NCBI RefSeq assembly: GCF_030929505.1
Contig: NZ_JAVFVV010000007.1
Location: forward strand, 62,001-126,000
Source: Mesorhizobium sp. LHD-90
GTDB taxonomy: Bacteria > Pseudomonadota > Alphaproteobacteria > Rhizobiales > Rhizobiaceae
DNA length: 64,000 nucleotides
Direction: 5' to 3'
The position numbers and the translations under genes were made by a program. Under the pieces are notes generated by a model. That model ran no database searches. It saw only the letters and a program-made list of their open reading frames with translations, and was not told the origin of the DNA. Below, piece by piece: positions 41,437 to 50,419 of this stretch. The stretch's first letter is position 1; the number at the start of each line of letters is the position of its first letter.

Positions 41437-43079
41437 GCGGCAAGGACGACCCCTTCGGCTCGGGCGGGAAGACGGTAATCCGTCCGAACCCGGCCGGAAG
41501 GGTGCGTCCCGTGCCTGGACAGGGCAGCGCGACCGATGCCGGCGGCCCGCTATCCGGCGCCACCGTCGCCGGCGCGCCGATGCCCGGATCGCCGCCGCAG
41601 CAGCCCTCCGGTTCGCCGCCACCGCAATCGCCTATCGGAACTCCGCAGCCGCCCGTTTCGCCGGCGTCTGCCTGGGGCATCCCCGCGCGTCCGTCCCATC
41701 CGCCGCCGCAGTCCTATTCGCCGATGCCGGCGCAGAACGAGGCGGCGCGCTACGGCATGCCGGGCAGCGACGACTGGATGCATTCGGGGCGAGGCAGCGT
41801 GTTCTTCCCCAACCCGGCGGAGCAGCAGGCGCCGTCCGCGCCGCGCGAGAAGATACCGCTGGACGTGGCGCTCAATGCCCGTGACGGCGGCGAATACGCA
41901 GCCTCGAACCCGCTGACGGCGGCGGCCGCGCCGCTGCTCATCCTGCTCGGTCGCCTGCGCCTCATGATCGTCGACATGCAGGCCGTGCCGCTGATGAACC
42001 ACGTCGCGCAGGAGATCCGCGACTTCGAGAAGAGGGCCGGGGAAGCGGGCGCGTCCGCCGAGGACGTGATGGTCGCCAAATACGCGCTCTGCGGCACGGC
42101 CGACGACATCGTCCAGAACCTGCCCGGCACCGATCGCCACGTCTGGATGCAATATTCCATGCTGGCGCAGTTCTTCCAGGTGCGCACCTCGGGCGTCGGC
42201 TTCTTCGAGGAACTGAAGAAGATCCTGGCCAATCCGGCACCGCGCTACAACCTGCTCGAGTTGATGCATGCCTGCCTGGCGCTCGGCTTCGAGGGGCAGT
42301 ACCGCGGCGCGGCCGGCGGTGACGTGCAGTTGCAGCGCTGGCGGCGCGACGTCTACCAGACGCTTCGCAGCCTGCGCACCCGCAGCGACGACGACATCTC
42401 GCCGCGCTGGCAGGGCATGGTGAAGCTGCTGCGCGACACCGGCGCGGCGATCCCGCTCTGGGTCATCGCCGGCGTGGTCGGGGCGGGGCTGGTCGGAGTC
42501 TTCTTCCTGCTGCGTTTCATTATCAGCGGTGACGGAGATAGCCTTGCCGCGCGCCTGATCGCCCTCAACCCTGCGGAGGCGGTCACCATCGAACGCGCCG
42601 CGTTCGCGCCGATGCCGGACCTGCCCGTCAGCAGTACGCAACTGGAACGCATCCGTGCCGCGTTGAAGGACGACATCGCAGCCGGCGGCATCGCGGTCGA
42701 GCCGGTCGGCGACAAGATTGTGGTGCAGGTCAACAACCTGCTCTTGTTCGCCTCCGGCCGCGCCGACGTGCGCAAGGAGTTCCAGCCGATCGCCGAGCGG
42801 ATTGCCGGGGCGCTGGACAAGGAGCCGGGGCCTATTCACGTCATCGGCCACACCGACAACGTGAAGCCGAAAGCCTCCGGGGCCTTCAAGTCGAACTTCG
42901 ATCTGTCGGTGGCGCGCGCCAAGGCCGTTGAGAAAATCATAGGTCCGAAACTGTCCGACCCGTCCCGCGTCAGCGTTGAGGGCCGTGGGGAGGACGAGCC
43001 GATCGACGACAACAAGACGGCCGAAGGCCGCTCCAAGAACCGGCGGGTGGAAGTCATGATTCCGCGGGCGGAGGAATAG
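41433..43079 (+). CDS. tssL: TssL with C-terminal OmpA domain (T6SS membrane complex)
   Basis: A 548-residue protein. An N-terminal Pro/Gly/Ser-rich tail (about residues 1-130) leads to the DotU/TssL cytoplasmic domain (about 150-335, 'MNHVAQEIRDFEKRAGEAGA', 'ALCGTADDIVQNLPG'). A single transmembrane helix follows at about 345-368, then a C-terminal OmpA/MotB peptidoglycan-binding domain ('VIGHTDNVKP', 'NFDLSVARAKAV', 'SKNRRVEVMI'). It anchors the membrane complex to peptidoglycan. The OmpA fusion may compensate for an outer-membrane lipoprotein (TssJ), none of which is seen in the window. The start at 41433 overlaps the tssK stop. Confidence 0.95.
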   Translation: MSGKDDPFGSGGKTVIRPNPAGRVRPVPGQGSATDAGGPLSGATVAGAPMPGSPPQQPSGSPPPQSPIGTPQPPVSPASAWGIPARPSHPPPQSYSPMPAQNEAARYGMPGSDDWMHSGRGSVFFPNPAEQQAPSAPREKIPLDVALNARDGGEYAASNPLTAAAAPLLILLGRLRLMIVDMQAVPLMNHVAQEIRDFEKRAGEAGASAEDVMVAKYALCGTADDIVQNLPGTDRHVWMQYSMLAQFFQVRTSGVGFFEELKKILANPAPRYNLLELMHACLALGFEGQYRGAAGGDVQLQRWRRDVYQTLRSLRTRSDDDISPRWQGMVKLLRDTGAAIPLWVIAGVVGAGLVGVFFLLRFIISGDGDSLAARLIALNPAEAVTIERAAFAPMPDLPVSSTQLERIRAALKDDIAAGGIAVEPVGDKIVVQVNNLLLFASGRADVRKEFQPIAERIAGALDKEPGPIHVIGHTDNVKPKASGAFKSNFDLSVARAKAVEKIIGPKLSDPSRVSVEGRGEDEPIDDNKTAEGRSKNRRVEVMIPRAEE

Positions 43080-43116
43080 TCGTGTCGGCGGCAGGGTTTG
43101 GACGAGGTGCGGCCAC

Positions 43117-46100
43117 ATGAAGAAGTGGCTCCTCAGGGCGGCGATCGTGATCGGCCTCGCGGCATTCGCCGCGATCGTCTGGTTCGTCGGCCCGCTGATC
43201 GGCTACGAGGACATCCGCCCGTTCGACCCGGTCTGGGTGCGGCTCGTCATCATCTTCGTCGTCTTCGCCATCGTTGGCGGCTTCTACGGCGTGCGCTGGT
43301 GGCTGCGCCGCCGCGCGGCAAAGGCGCTGGAGGCCGCGCTCGCCGAGAGCGAGGGCAAGCAGGGCGACGGAAAGGTGCTCGGCGAGCGCATGGCCGAGGC
43401 GCTCGAGACGCTGAAGCGCGCCAGCGGCAAGCGCAACTATCTCTATGACCTGCCCTGGTACATCATCATCGGCCCGCCCGGCGCCGGCAAGACGACGGCG
43501 CTGGTCAATTCCGGCCTGAAATTCCCGTTGGCGGGCGCCGATGGCGGCAAGGCCGTGGCCGGTACGGGCGGCACGCGTTACTGCGACTGGTGGTTCACCG
43601 AGGAAGCGGTGCTGATCGACACGGCCGGCCGCTACACGACGCAGGATTCCGACAGCGAGGTCGACAAGAAGAGCTGGCTCTCTTTCCTGTCGTTGCTGAA
43701 GCAGCAGCGTGCCAAGCAGCCGATCAACGGCGTCATCCTGGCAATCAGCATCGAGGACCTGTTGACGCTGGACGGCGAGCAGATCGCCGAGCATACCAAC
43801 GCGATCCGCAAACGCCTGCTGGAGCTGCACAAGGAACTCAAGATCGATTTCCCGGTCTATGCGCTGTTCACCAAGGCTGACCTTATCGCCGGCTTCGCCG
43901 AATATTTCGGCAATTTCAACGAGACGCGCCGGCGCAAGGTGTGGGGCGCCACCTTCCAGACCGAGGACCGCAAGAAGAACATGGTCGGCGAGGTGCCGGG
44001 CGAATTCGACCTGCTCGTGCGCCGCCTGACCGAGGAAGAGGCAGACCGGCTGCACGAGGAGCCGGACCCGATCGCGCGCATCGCCATCTTCGGTTTTCCG
44101 GCACAGTTCGCGCTGCTCAAGGAGCGTGTCGCCGACTTCCTCAACCGGGTGTTCGAGCCGACACGTTATCAGGTCAACGCCAATCTGCGCGGCTTCTATT
44201 TCTCTTCCGGCACGCAGGAAGGCACGCCGATCGACCAGGTGCTGGGTTCGATCGGCCGCAGCTTCGGCGAGACGGCGCACGCCTCGCAACTGTCCGGCCA
44301 AGGCAAGAGCTTCTTCCTGCGCGATCTGCTCTCCAAGGTGATCTTCGCCGAGGCGGGCTGGGTCTCGCGCGACATGGGCGCGGTGCGCCGCGCCGCGATC
44401 ATCCGTTACGGTTCGCTGGCCGCGATCGGTCTGGTCGCGGCTGGACTGCTCGGCGCCTGGGGTCTCAGCTTCGCCAGCAACAAGTCGCTGATCGCTTCCA
44501 CCGACAGCGCCGCCGAGCAGTACCGCGTCAACGCCGCCGACTACATGAAGAGCAACACCGTCTCCGACATCGAGCTGTCGAACGTCGCGGGCGTGCTCGA
44601 CATCCTGCGCACCATGCCGGTCGGCTACGACAACCGCGACCAGTCGACGCCGATGCGCGAGAGCTTTGGCCTGGCCCAGCGCGGCCGGCTGGTTTCCGCG
44701 ACCGAGACGACCTACCGCCAGGCGCTGGAGCGCATGTTCCGCTCGCGCCTCATCCTGCGGCTGGAGCGCCAGATCGAGGCGGGCATGAATGACCCCCTCG
44801 TGCTCTACGAGACGCTGAAGGTCTACCTGATGCTCGGCGGCAAGGCACCGAAGGTCGACGAGAACCTGGTCGAGACCTGGATGCGCAAGGACTGGGAGGA
44901 AAACCTCTATCCCGGCCCCAACAACCGCAGCCTGCGCGAGGACCTCACGCTGCACTTGCGCGCCATGCTCGACCTCGGCTCCAGCCACAAGCCGACCTTC
45001 GAGCTGAACGGCCCGCTGGTGGAATCCGCGCAGCGCTCGCTGGCGCGCATGAACATGGCCGACCGCGCCTACGCGCTGATCAAGACGGCGTCCTATGCCG
45101 CACCCATCGAGAACTTCTCGGTCATCGACCGCGGCGGCCCAGATGCGGCGCTGGTGTTCGAGACGGTCGACGGCACCGAACTCGACAAGCTCGTCGTGCC
45201 CGGCTTCTACACCTATGCCGGCTTCCAGGACTTCTTCATCCCCCAGCTCGCGGCGGTCGCCGACAAGATCGAGGGCGAGAAATGGGTGATGGGCGAGCTC
45301 GCCGAGCAGAAGGGCATCGAGGAGCAGTTCGGCCAGCTCGGGCCCGTGCTGATCGAGCGCTATGGCAAGGATTTCGTGGACGCCTGGAACGCCGTGCTCG
45401 ACAATCTCAAGCTCAAGTCGATGTCGGCAGACAAGCCGCAATATCTGGCGCTGTCGGCGGCATCCTCCCCGAACTCGCCGCTTCGCCAGCTTTTCGAAGC
45501 GGTCAGCCTCGAGACCCAGCTCACCCGCGAGCCGGCGGAGGGGGAGCTGCCGGGTGACTTGCCGGTCGCTCTGCCGACGGCCGGCGAGGACGCGGCCGAT
45601 GCCGCGCAGACCATCGCCAAATACGCAGCCGACCGGGCCGCCGCGCGCGCCACGGGGCTGGCGCGCATCGGCATCGAGCTGGCGATGAAGAAGTCGCAGA
45701 GTCGGGCAGGCGATACGTTTGCAGGCAACTCCTCGGCGCGGCAGATACCCGGCGCCAACATCGAAGCGCAGTTCCGGCCTTTCCACGAACTGGTCAAGGG
45801 CGATCCGGGCAAACGGCCGATCGACGCGCTGGTCCAGAATTTCTACGAGGTCTACCAGAGCCTGGTGCTGGCCGCGACAAACCCGTCGCAGGCCGACCGC
45901 GCCAATGCCAACATGCAGATGCAGGTCGTCAATCTGCGCGCCAACGCGTCCCGCCTGCCACGCCCGGTGGCGCGCATGGTCAATGCCGCCGTCGACGATT
46001 TCGAGGGCGATGCGGCAGGAAACTCGCTGGCGCAGCTCAACCAGATGCTGACCAGCACCGTGACACGCGCCTGCGACTCGGTGATCTCCAACCGCTATCC

Positions 46101-46728
46101 CTTCGCCAAGGACAGCGAGCGAGACGTCCAGATGCAGGATTTCGCCCGTATCTTCGCGCCCAACGGCGTCATCGACCGCTTCTTCGCGCAGAACCTTGCG
46201 CCGCTGGCGGACATGTCCGGCAACGACTGGGTGTGGAAGGAAGACACCCGTCTCGGCCGTGAGTTTTCCAAGACGACGCTGAAGGATTTCCAGCGCGCGG
46301 CCGAGATCCGTGACGCATTCTTTTCGCAGGGCGGCGTCATGCCGGCCGTCAGCCTGACCATCACGCCCTTCTCGCTGAACGGAGAGGCCGACATGGCGCT
46401 GCTCAACGTCAACGGCCAGATCGTCCAGAGCCAGCAGGTCGGCGGCCTGCCGGTGACGATGCAATGGCCGGGCAGCATGGCGGGCGGCACGGTCAGCGTC
46501 ACGCTGATGCCGGAAATTCCCGGCCGCGTCTCTGCGGTGCTGACCGAAGGCCCGTGGGCGTTCATGCGGCTGCTCGAATACGGATCGACGTCCCAGACCT
46601 CGGACGGCATGCGGGCGCGTTTCGTCATCGGCGGCCGCGACGTCGCCTATACGATCCAGGTCGGTTCGGCCGCCAATCCGTTCTTCCTGCCGGCGCTGAC
46701 ACAATTCACCTGTCCGGCGGGGCTCTGA
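43117..46728 (+). CDS. tssM: Type VI secretion inner-membrane protein TssM (IcmF)
   Basis: A 1203-residue core membrane-complex protein. Two N-terminal transmembrane helices (about residues 5-28 and 41-63) are followed by a cytoplasmic NTPase-like domain with Walker A GPPGAGKTT at 119-127 and 'LIDTAGRYTTQD' Walker B region. A third transmembrane helix lies at about 430-455. The long periplasmic part ends in the C-terminal beta-rich domain that contacts TssJ in other systems. The intact Walker A fits TssM proteins that hydrolyse ATP. It follows tssL by 37 bp. Confidence 0.96.
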   Translation: MKKWLLRAAIVIGLAAFAAIVWFVGPLIGYEDIRPFDPVWVRLVIIFVVFAIVGGFYGVRWWLRRRAAKALEAALAESEGKQGDGKVLGERMAEALETLKRASGKRNYLYDLPWYIIIGPPGAGKTTALVNSGLKFPLAGADGGKAVAGTGGTRYCDWWFTEEAVLIDTAGRYTTQDSDSEVDKKSWLSFLSLLKQQRAKQPINGVILAISIEDLLTLDGEQIAEHTNAIRKRLLELHKELKIDFPVYALFTKADLIAGFAEYFGNFNETRRRKVWGATFQTEDRKKNMVGEVPGEFDLLVRRLTEEEADRLHEEPDPIARIAIFGFPAQFALLKERVADFLNRVFEPTRYQVNANLRGFYFSSGTQEGTPIDQVLGSIGRSFGETAHASQLSGQGKSFFLRDLLSKVIFAEAGWVSRDMGAVRRAAIIRYGSLAAIGLVAAGLLGAWGLSFASNKSLIASTDSAAEQYRVNAADYMKSNTVSDIELSNVAGVLDILRTMPVGYDNRDQSTPMRESFGLAQRGRLVSATETTYRQALERMFRSRLILRLERQIEAGMNDPLVLYETLKVYLMLGGKAPKVDENLVETWMRKDWEENLYPGPNNRSLREDLTLHLRAMLDLGSSHKPTFELNGPLVESAQRSLARMNMADRAYALIKTASYAAPIENFSVIDRGGPDAALVFETVDGTELDKLVVPGFYTYAGFQDFFIPQLAAVADKIEGEKWVMGELAEQKGIEEQFGQLGPVLIERYGKDFVDAWNAVLDNLKLKSMSADKPQYLALSAASSPNSPLRQLFEAVSLETQLTREPAEGELPGDLPVALPTAGEDAADAAQTIAKYAADRAAARATGLARIGIELAMKKSQSRAGDTFAGNSSARQIPGANIEAQFRPFHELVKGDPGKRPIDALVQNFYEVYQSLVLAATNPSQADRANANMQMQVVNLRANASRLPRPVARMVNAAVDDFEGDAAGNSLAQLNQMLTSTVTRACDSVISNRYPFAKDSERDVQMQDFARIFAPNGVIDRFFAQNLAPLADMSGNDWVWKEDTRLGREFSKTTLKDFQRAAEIRDAFFSQGGVMPAVSLTITPFSLNGEADMALLNVNGQIVQSQQVGGLPVTMQWPGSMAGGTVSVTLMPEIPGRVSAVLTEGPWAFMRLLEYGSTSQTSDGMRARFVIGGRDVAYTIQVGSAANPFFLPALTQFTCPAGL

Positions 46729-46734
46729 CGCGAG

Positions 46735-47406
46735 ATGGGCTTTGGGCTGTTCGGAAAGCTCCCGCAGAAACGCGACTTCATCTCCTTCGGCATTTCCGGC
46801 GACGTGCTGTCGCCGATCGAGACCTGGCTGCAGACGGCGGTGGCGGCAAGCCGCAGCGAGCTTGGCCGCGGCTGGGAGGAACTTTACCTTGTGGCGCCGA
46901 TCTGGCGATTCTGGATCGGTGCGGACGTGCTCGGAGCAAATTGTGCCGGCGCGCTGATGCCGTCCGTCGACGGGATCGGCCGGTTCTTCCCGCTGTTGGC
47001 GCTCTACTCCTGTGCAGAAGGCGAAAGCCTGCCGCCGCCGCCTTACGCACCGCAGGAGAAATGGTTCGCGGCGATCGAGGCCCGGCTTCTGGGCGTTCTG
47101 GAGGAAGATGCCGCGCCGGCCGTCGAGAGCATTCTCGCCGACCTGCCGGCGCCGTTGCTGGACAAGGCAAAACCGAAGGTGGACCGCGTCGACTTCAAGG
47201 AGGCGCCGATATGGCAGGCCGGGCGGGACACCGACACGCCGAGCTTCCTCGCCTCCATCTTCGAGGACGACTACCGCCAGGTGGCGCGCGGCCGCAGCTA
47301 CTGGTGGGTGCCCGGCAATGACCAGCGCGGGCCGGTTCTGCACGCACGGAACGGCTTGCCGGATCCTTATTTTCATACGCGCATGCTGCAACTTGTGGCA
47401 GACTGA
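46735..47406 (+). CDS. tagF: T6SS-associated protein TagF
   Basis: A 223-residue TagF/ImpM family protein (DUF2094). The family N-terminus 'GFGLFGKLPQKRDFISFGIS' is at residues 2-21, with conserved 'GRFFPLLAL' and 'YWWVPGN' motifs later. TagF represses T6SS post-translationally in Pseudomonas and Agrobacterium. It starts 6 bp after tssM and precedes the phosphatase/kinase pair, so the operon groups the post-translational control proteins. TagF and the phosphatase are separate here, whereas some systems fuse them. Confidence 0.92.
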   Translation: MGFGLFGKLPQKRDFISFGISGDVLSPIETWLQTAVAASRSELGRGWEELYLVAPIWRFWIGADVLGANCAGALMPSVDGIGRFFPLLALYSCAEGESLPPPPYAPQEKWFAAIEARLLGVLEEDAAPAVESILADLPAPLLDKAKPKVDRVDFKEAPIWQAGRDTDTPSFLASIFEDDYRQVARGRSYWWVPGNDQRGPVLHARNGLPDPYFHTRMLQLVAD

Positions 47407-47432
47407 CGGGGCATTGGAGCACGGGTGAACCG

Positions 47433-48212
47433 ATGAACGATCCCGGTATCCGCTTCGAGAGTTTCGGCGTGAGCCATCCCGGCAGGGTGCGGCAGCTCAA
47501 CGAGGATCGTTTTCTCATGGCGCCACGCAGCGGGCTCTGGCTGGTCGCCGACGGCATGGGCGGCCACGACGCCGGCGACGTCGCGTCGTCCTGCATCGTT
47601 GCGCATATGGCGACACTGGGCGTCGCGAGTTCGGCGCCCGACCTGCGCGCCCGCTTCGAGGACCGCATCGGCCGCGCCAATGCCGAAATCCGTGACATCG
47701 CCGAAAAGCGCGGCGCTACCATCGGCGCGACCATGGCGGCGCTGCTCACCTTCGAACGCCAATTTGCCTGCCTGTGGATAGGTGACAGTCGCGTCTATCT
47801 CATACGCGACGGGCGCATCACCCAGCTTTCGCACGACCATACCGAGGTGCAGGAACTGCTGGACCGCGGCGTCATCACCGCGGCGGAGGCGCGAGTGTGG
47901 CCGCGCCGCAACGTGATCACGCGGGCCGTGGGCGTGGACGAGGATGTCGCCGTCGACATGCAACTCGGTCACATCGAGCCTGGTGACGTCTTCGTGGTCG
48001 GCAGCGACGGCCTGACCGCGCATGCCAGCGACTTCGACATCCTGGCCGCCGCGACCGACGCGCAAGAACCGGAGGCGGCGTGCAAAATGCTCCTCGACAC
48101 GGTCCTGGAGCGCGGCGGCACCGACAACGTCACCATCGTTGTCATCATGTGCCGGGACGCCGCGGCTCTCGCCGCCGACGTTCCGCGCGTCGGATTGCGT
48201 CATGGCGAATGA
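47433..48212 (+). CDS. pppA: T6SS protein phosphatase PppA (PP2C family)
   Basis: A 259-residue PP2C-type phosphatase. Metal-binding motifs: 'RFLMAPRSGLWLVADGMGGH' with the DGMGGHDAGD core (about residues 36-46), 'GATIGATMAAL', 'IGDSRVYLIRDG', and 'VVGSDGLTAHASD' with the later Asp. It should dephosphorylate proteins phosphorylated by PpkA. The kinase gene overlaps its 3' end by 11 bp, so the two opposing enzymes are made together. Confidence 0.94.
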   Translation: MNDPGIRFESFGVSHPGRVRQLNEDRFLMAPRSGLWLVADGMGGHDAGDVASSCIVAHMATLGVASSAPDLRARFEDRIGRANAEIRDIAEKRGATIGATMAALLTFERQFACLWIGDSRVYLIRDGRITQLSHDHTEVQELLDRGVITAAEARVWPRRNVITRAVGVDEDVAVDMQLGHIEPGDVFVVGSDGLTAHASDFDILAAATDAQEPEAACKMLLDTVLERGGTDNVTIVVIMCRDAAALAADVPRVGLRHGE

Positions 48213-50412
48213 CGAAAAGACAACCGTGATGGCGCTGCCCGACCCGGTCGCGGTCGGCACCCAGCTCAGCGGCACTTACGAACTCGACGAGCGCATCGCC
48301 GCCGGGGGCATGGGCGAAGTGTTTCGCGGCCACAACATCCAGACCGGCGACCCTGTGGCGATCAAGATCGTGCTGCCGGAATTCGCCCGCGACGCGATGA
48401 TCCTCTCGCTGTTCCGCAAGGAAGCGTCGATCCTCAACCATCTCTTCCACGAAGCGATCGTCCGTTACCACGTCTTCGCCATCGACCAGGCGATCGGCCG
48501 GCCCTATCTCGCCATGGAATTCGTCGACGGCCTGTCGCTGGTCGACATGTTCCAGCACGGGCCGATGGCGCCGGCCGAGGCGCGGGCGCTGCTGGCGCGG
48601 CTGGCGTCTGGCCTGGCCGTCGCGCATGAGGCCGGCATCGTCCACCGCGATCTGTCGCCCGACAACATCATCCTGCCGGGCGGCAAGGTGGTGCGCGCCA
48701 AGATCATCGATTTCGGTATCGCCCGCTCGGCCACGGTAGGGGGCGAAACGCTGCTCGGCGGTGTCTTTGCCGGCAAATACAACTTCGTCTCGCCGGAACA
48801 ACTCGGCATGTTCGGCGGCGAGGTCACCGAACAATCCGACATCTACAGCCTCGGCCTGGTGATGGCGGCGGCGCTGCGCGGCGCGCCGCTCGACATGAGC
48901 GGCAGCCAGGTCGATGTGATCGAGAAGCGGCGCAAGCTGCCAGACCTGTCCGGCATCGATGCGGAATTGCGGCCGGTGCTGGAAGCGATGCTGCAGCCGG
49001 ACCCGAGCGACAGGCCGCGCAGCATGGCGGAGATTGCCGATATCGTGTCGCCGCAGCGCGACGTCCGCGCCCCGCGCGAGCTGCCGCTGGCAGCGCCCGC
49101 GCCGCCGACGCCGATGCCGCCGCCGGTGCGCATCGGCGACCCCACCGAGATCCCGGCGCTGGTGCGGGGGGGGCAGCCGGCAGTTGCGGTCGCGACCGCG
49201 ATCGCGCCGGCTGAAGGCCAGCCGGCCAGCGAAAGCCCGTTCGGTCCCTATTTAGGGCCGGTGAACATCCCTATACCCGAGCTGAAGCCCGCCGCCGACG
49301 CGCCGCGCGCGGCCGAGCCGCTGCCAAGGCGGGGAAGGAGCGGCGTGATCGCGGCCGTGCTTTTCGCCATAGCCGCCAGCGGCGCAGGCGCGGCCTGGTA
49401 TGGCGGGCTGCTGGACCGACCGACCTCCGGACCGGCGCTGCCGCCAGTCGACGACAAGACCACGCAGCCGGATCAGGATACGGGCAAGCAGCCCGACCAG
49501 ACGCCGACGCCGGACACGTCCAAGCAGACGACCGACACCGACACCGTCAAGCCCGATGCGACCCAGAAGACCGATGCCGATCGGACGTCGCCGGACGGCC
49601 AGGATACCACCAAGCAGCAGCCGGACCAGGCTGATACCGGCAAGGATGCCACCCAGCCCGACAATACCGGGCGGTCGACCGGTGATGACACCGCGCAGCA
49701 GCCGGACACCAAACCCGACGTCAAACCCGACACGGAGCCGGACCCCCAACCCGATTCGAAAACGGCCGGGCCGGCTGGCGTCGATATCGCCGCCGAGCGG
49801 CTCGCATGGCTCAGGGACTATTCGGGAGGCGACTGCTTCTTTGCCACCGCCACGTCGGTCAATGGCGACAGGCCTGAGATCGAGGGATTTGGCGACAGCG
49901 TCGACGCTTTCAAGAAATTGCTCAACGATTTCGAGAACCGTTTCCAGACCGAGCCAGAGATCGGCGTGCGTCTGATCCGTTCGAAACAGTGCCCTGTGAC
50001 CGTGTTCCTGAGCAGCATGGGCGCCGGCAATCCGCCGGACCTGTCACTGGTGAAATACGAACTGGCCGACCGCGATCCGATGAGCGGCCAGGTGCAGATC
50101 GAGCCGGCGCGCCAGACTTATCTGCTGCTGGTCGATCACGACGGCATCGCCCACAATCTCGACCGCATCCTGAAACCGTCCGGAGATGTGGCGAAGTTCA
50201 GCATCGCCCTGGGGCTGGGCACCGGCAAGGAACCGGACAAGAGCGCGGTGCCGCAGGTGCTGCTTGCCTTCGCCACCTCGCAGCCGCTGGATGCCATGAA
50301 GATCACCGCGCCGACGCCCGCCTCCGATCTCCTGCCGCGTATCGCCGAAGAGATCACCTCGAAACAGATGGAAGGCGCGGCCACTGCGCGCTACTTCCGC
50401 ATCCGCGGGTAG
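48202..50412 (+). CDS. ppkA: T6SS Ser/Thr protein kinase PpkA
   Basis: A 736-residue membrane kinase. The Hanks-type kinase domain (about residues 25-290) has glycine loop AAGGMGEVF, K55 in VAIK, catalytic HRDLSPDN (H148-R149-D150) and DFG D170. A proline-rich juxtamembrane part precedes one transmembrane helix (about 380-400). The periplasmic linker (about 410-525) is extreme low complexity rich in Asp, Thr, Gln, Lys and Pro. The C-terminal ~205 residues form a folded domain with 'GGDCFFATAT', 'SKQC', 'YLLLVDHDG' and 'VLLAFATSQPL'. That domain is also present in the TonB-like protein encoded tail to tail 7 bp away. It activates T6SS by threonine phosphorylation in other bacteria. Confidence 0.94.
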   Translation: MANDEKTTVMALPDPVAVGTQLSGTYELDERIAAGGMGEVFRGHNIQTGDPVAIKIVLPEFARDAMILSLFRKEASILNHLFHEAIVRYHVFAIDQAIGRPYLAMEFVDGLSLVDMFQHGPMAPAEARALLARLASGLAVAHEAGIVHRDLSPDNIILPGGKVVRAKIIDFGIARSATVGGETLLGGVFAGKYNFVSPEQLGMFGGEVTEQSDIYSLGLVMAAALRGAPLDMSGSQVDVIEKRRKLPDLSGIDAELRPVLEAMLQPDPSDRPRSMAEIADIVSPQRDVRAPRELPLAAPAPPTPMPPPVRIGDPTEIPALVRGGQPAVAVATAIAPAEGQPASESPFGPYLGPVNIPIPELKPAADAPRAAEPLPRRGRSGVIAAVLFAIAASGAGAAWYGGLLDRPTSGPALPPVDDKTTQPDQDTGKQPDQTPTPDTSKQTTDTDTVKPDATQKTDADRTSPDGQDTTKQQPDQADTGKDATQPDNTGRSTGDDTAQQPDTKPDVKPDTEPDPQPDSKTAGPAGVDIAAERLAWLRDYSGGDCFFATATSVNGDRPEIEGFGDSVDAFKKLLNDFENRFQTEPEIGVRLIRSKQCPVTVFLSSMGAGNPPDLSLVKYELADRDPMSGQVQIEPARQTYLLLVDHDGIAHNLDRILKPSGDVAKFSIALGLGTGKEPDKSAVPQVLLAFATSQPLDAMKITAPTPASDLLPRIAEEITSKQMEGAATARYFRIRG

Positions 50413-50419
50413 TACTGAA

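Noticed and set aside
43054-47391. Very long open frame (about 1445 codons) antisense to tssM and its neighbours
   Set aside because: It is a by-product of high GC and biased third positions. The translation is rich in Arg, Gly, His and Asp without domain patterns, while the plus strand encodes clear TssM, TagF and part of PppA.
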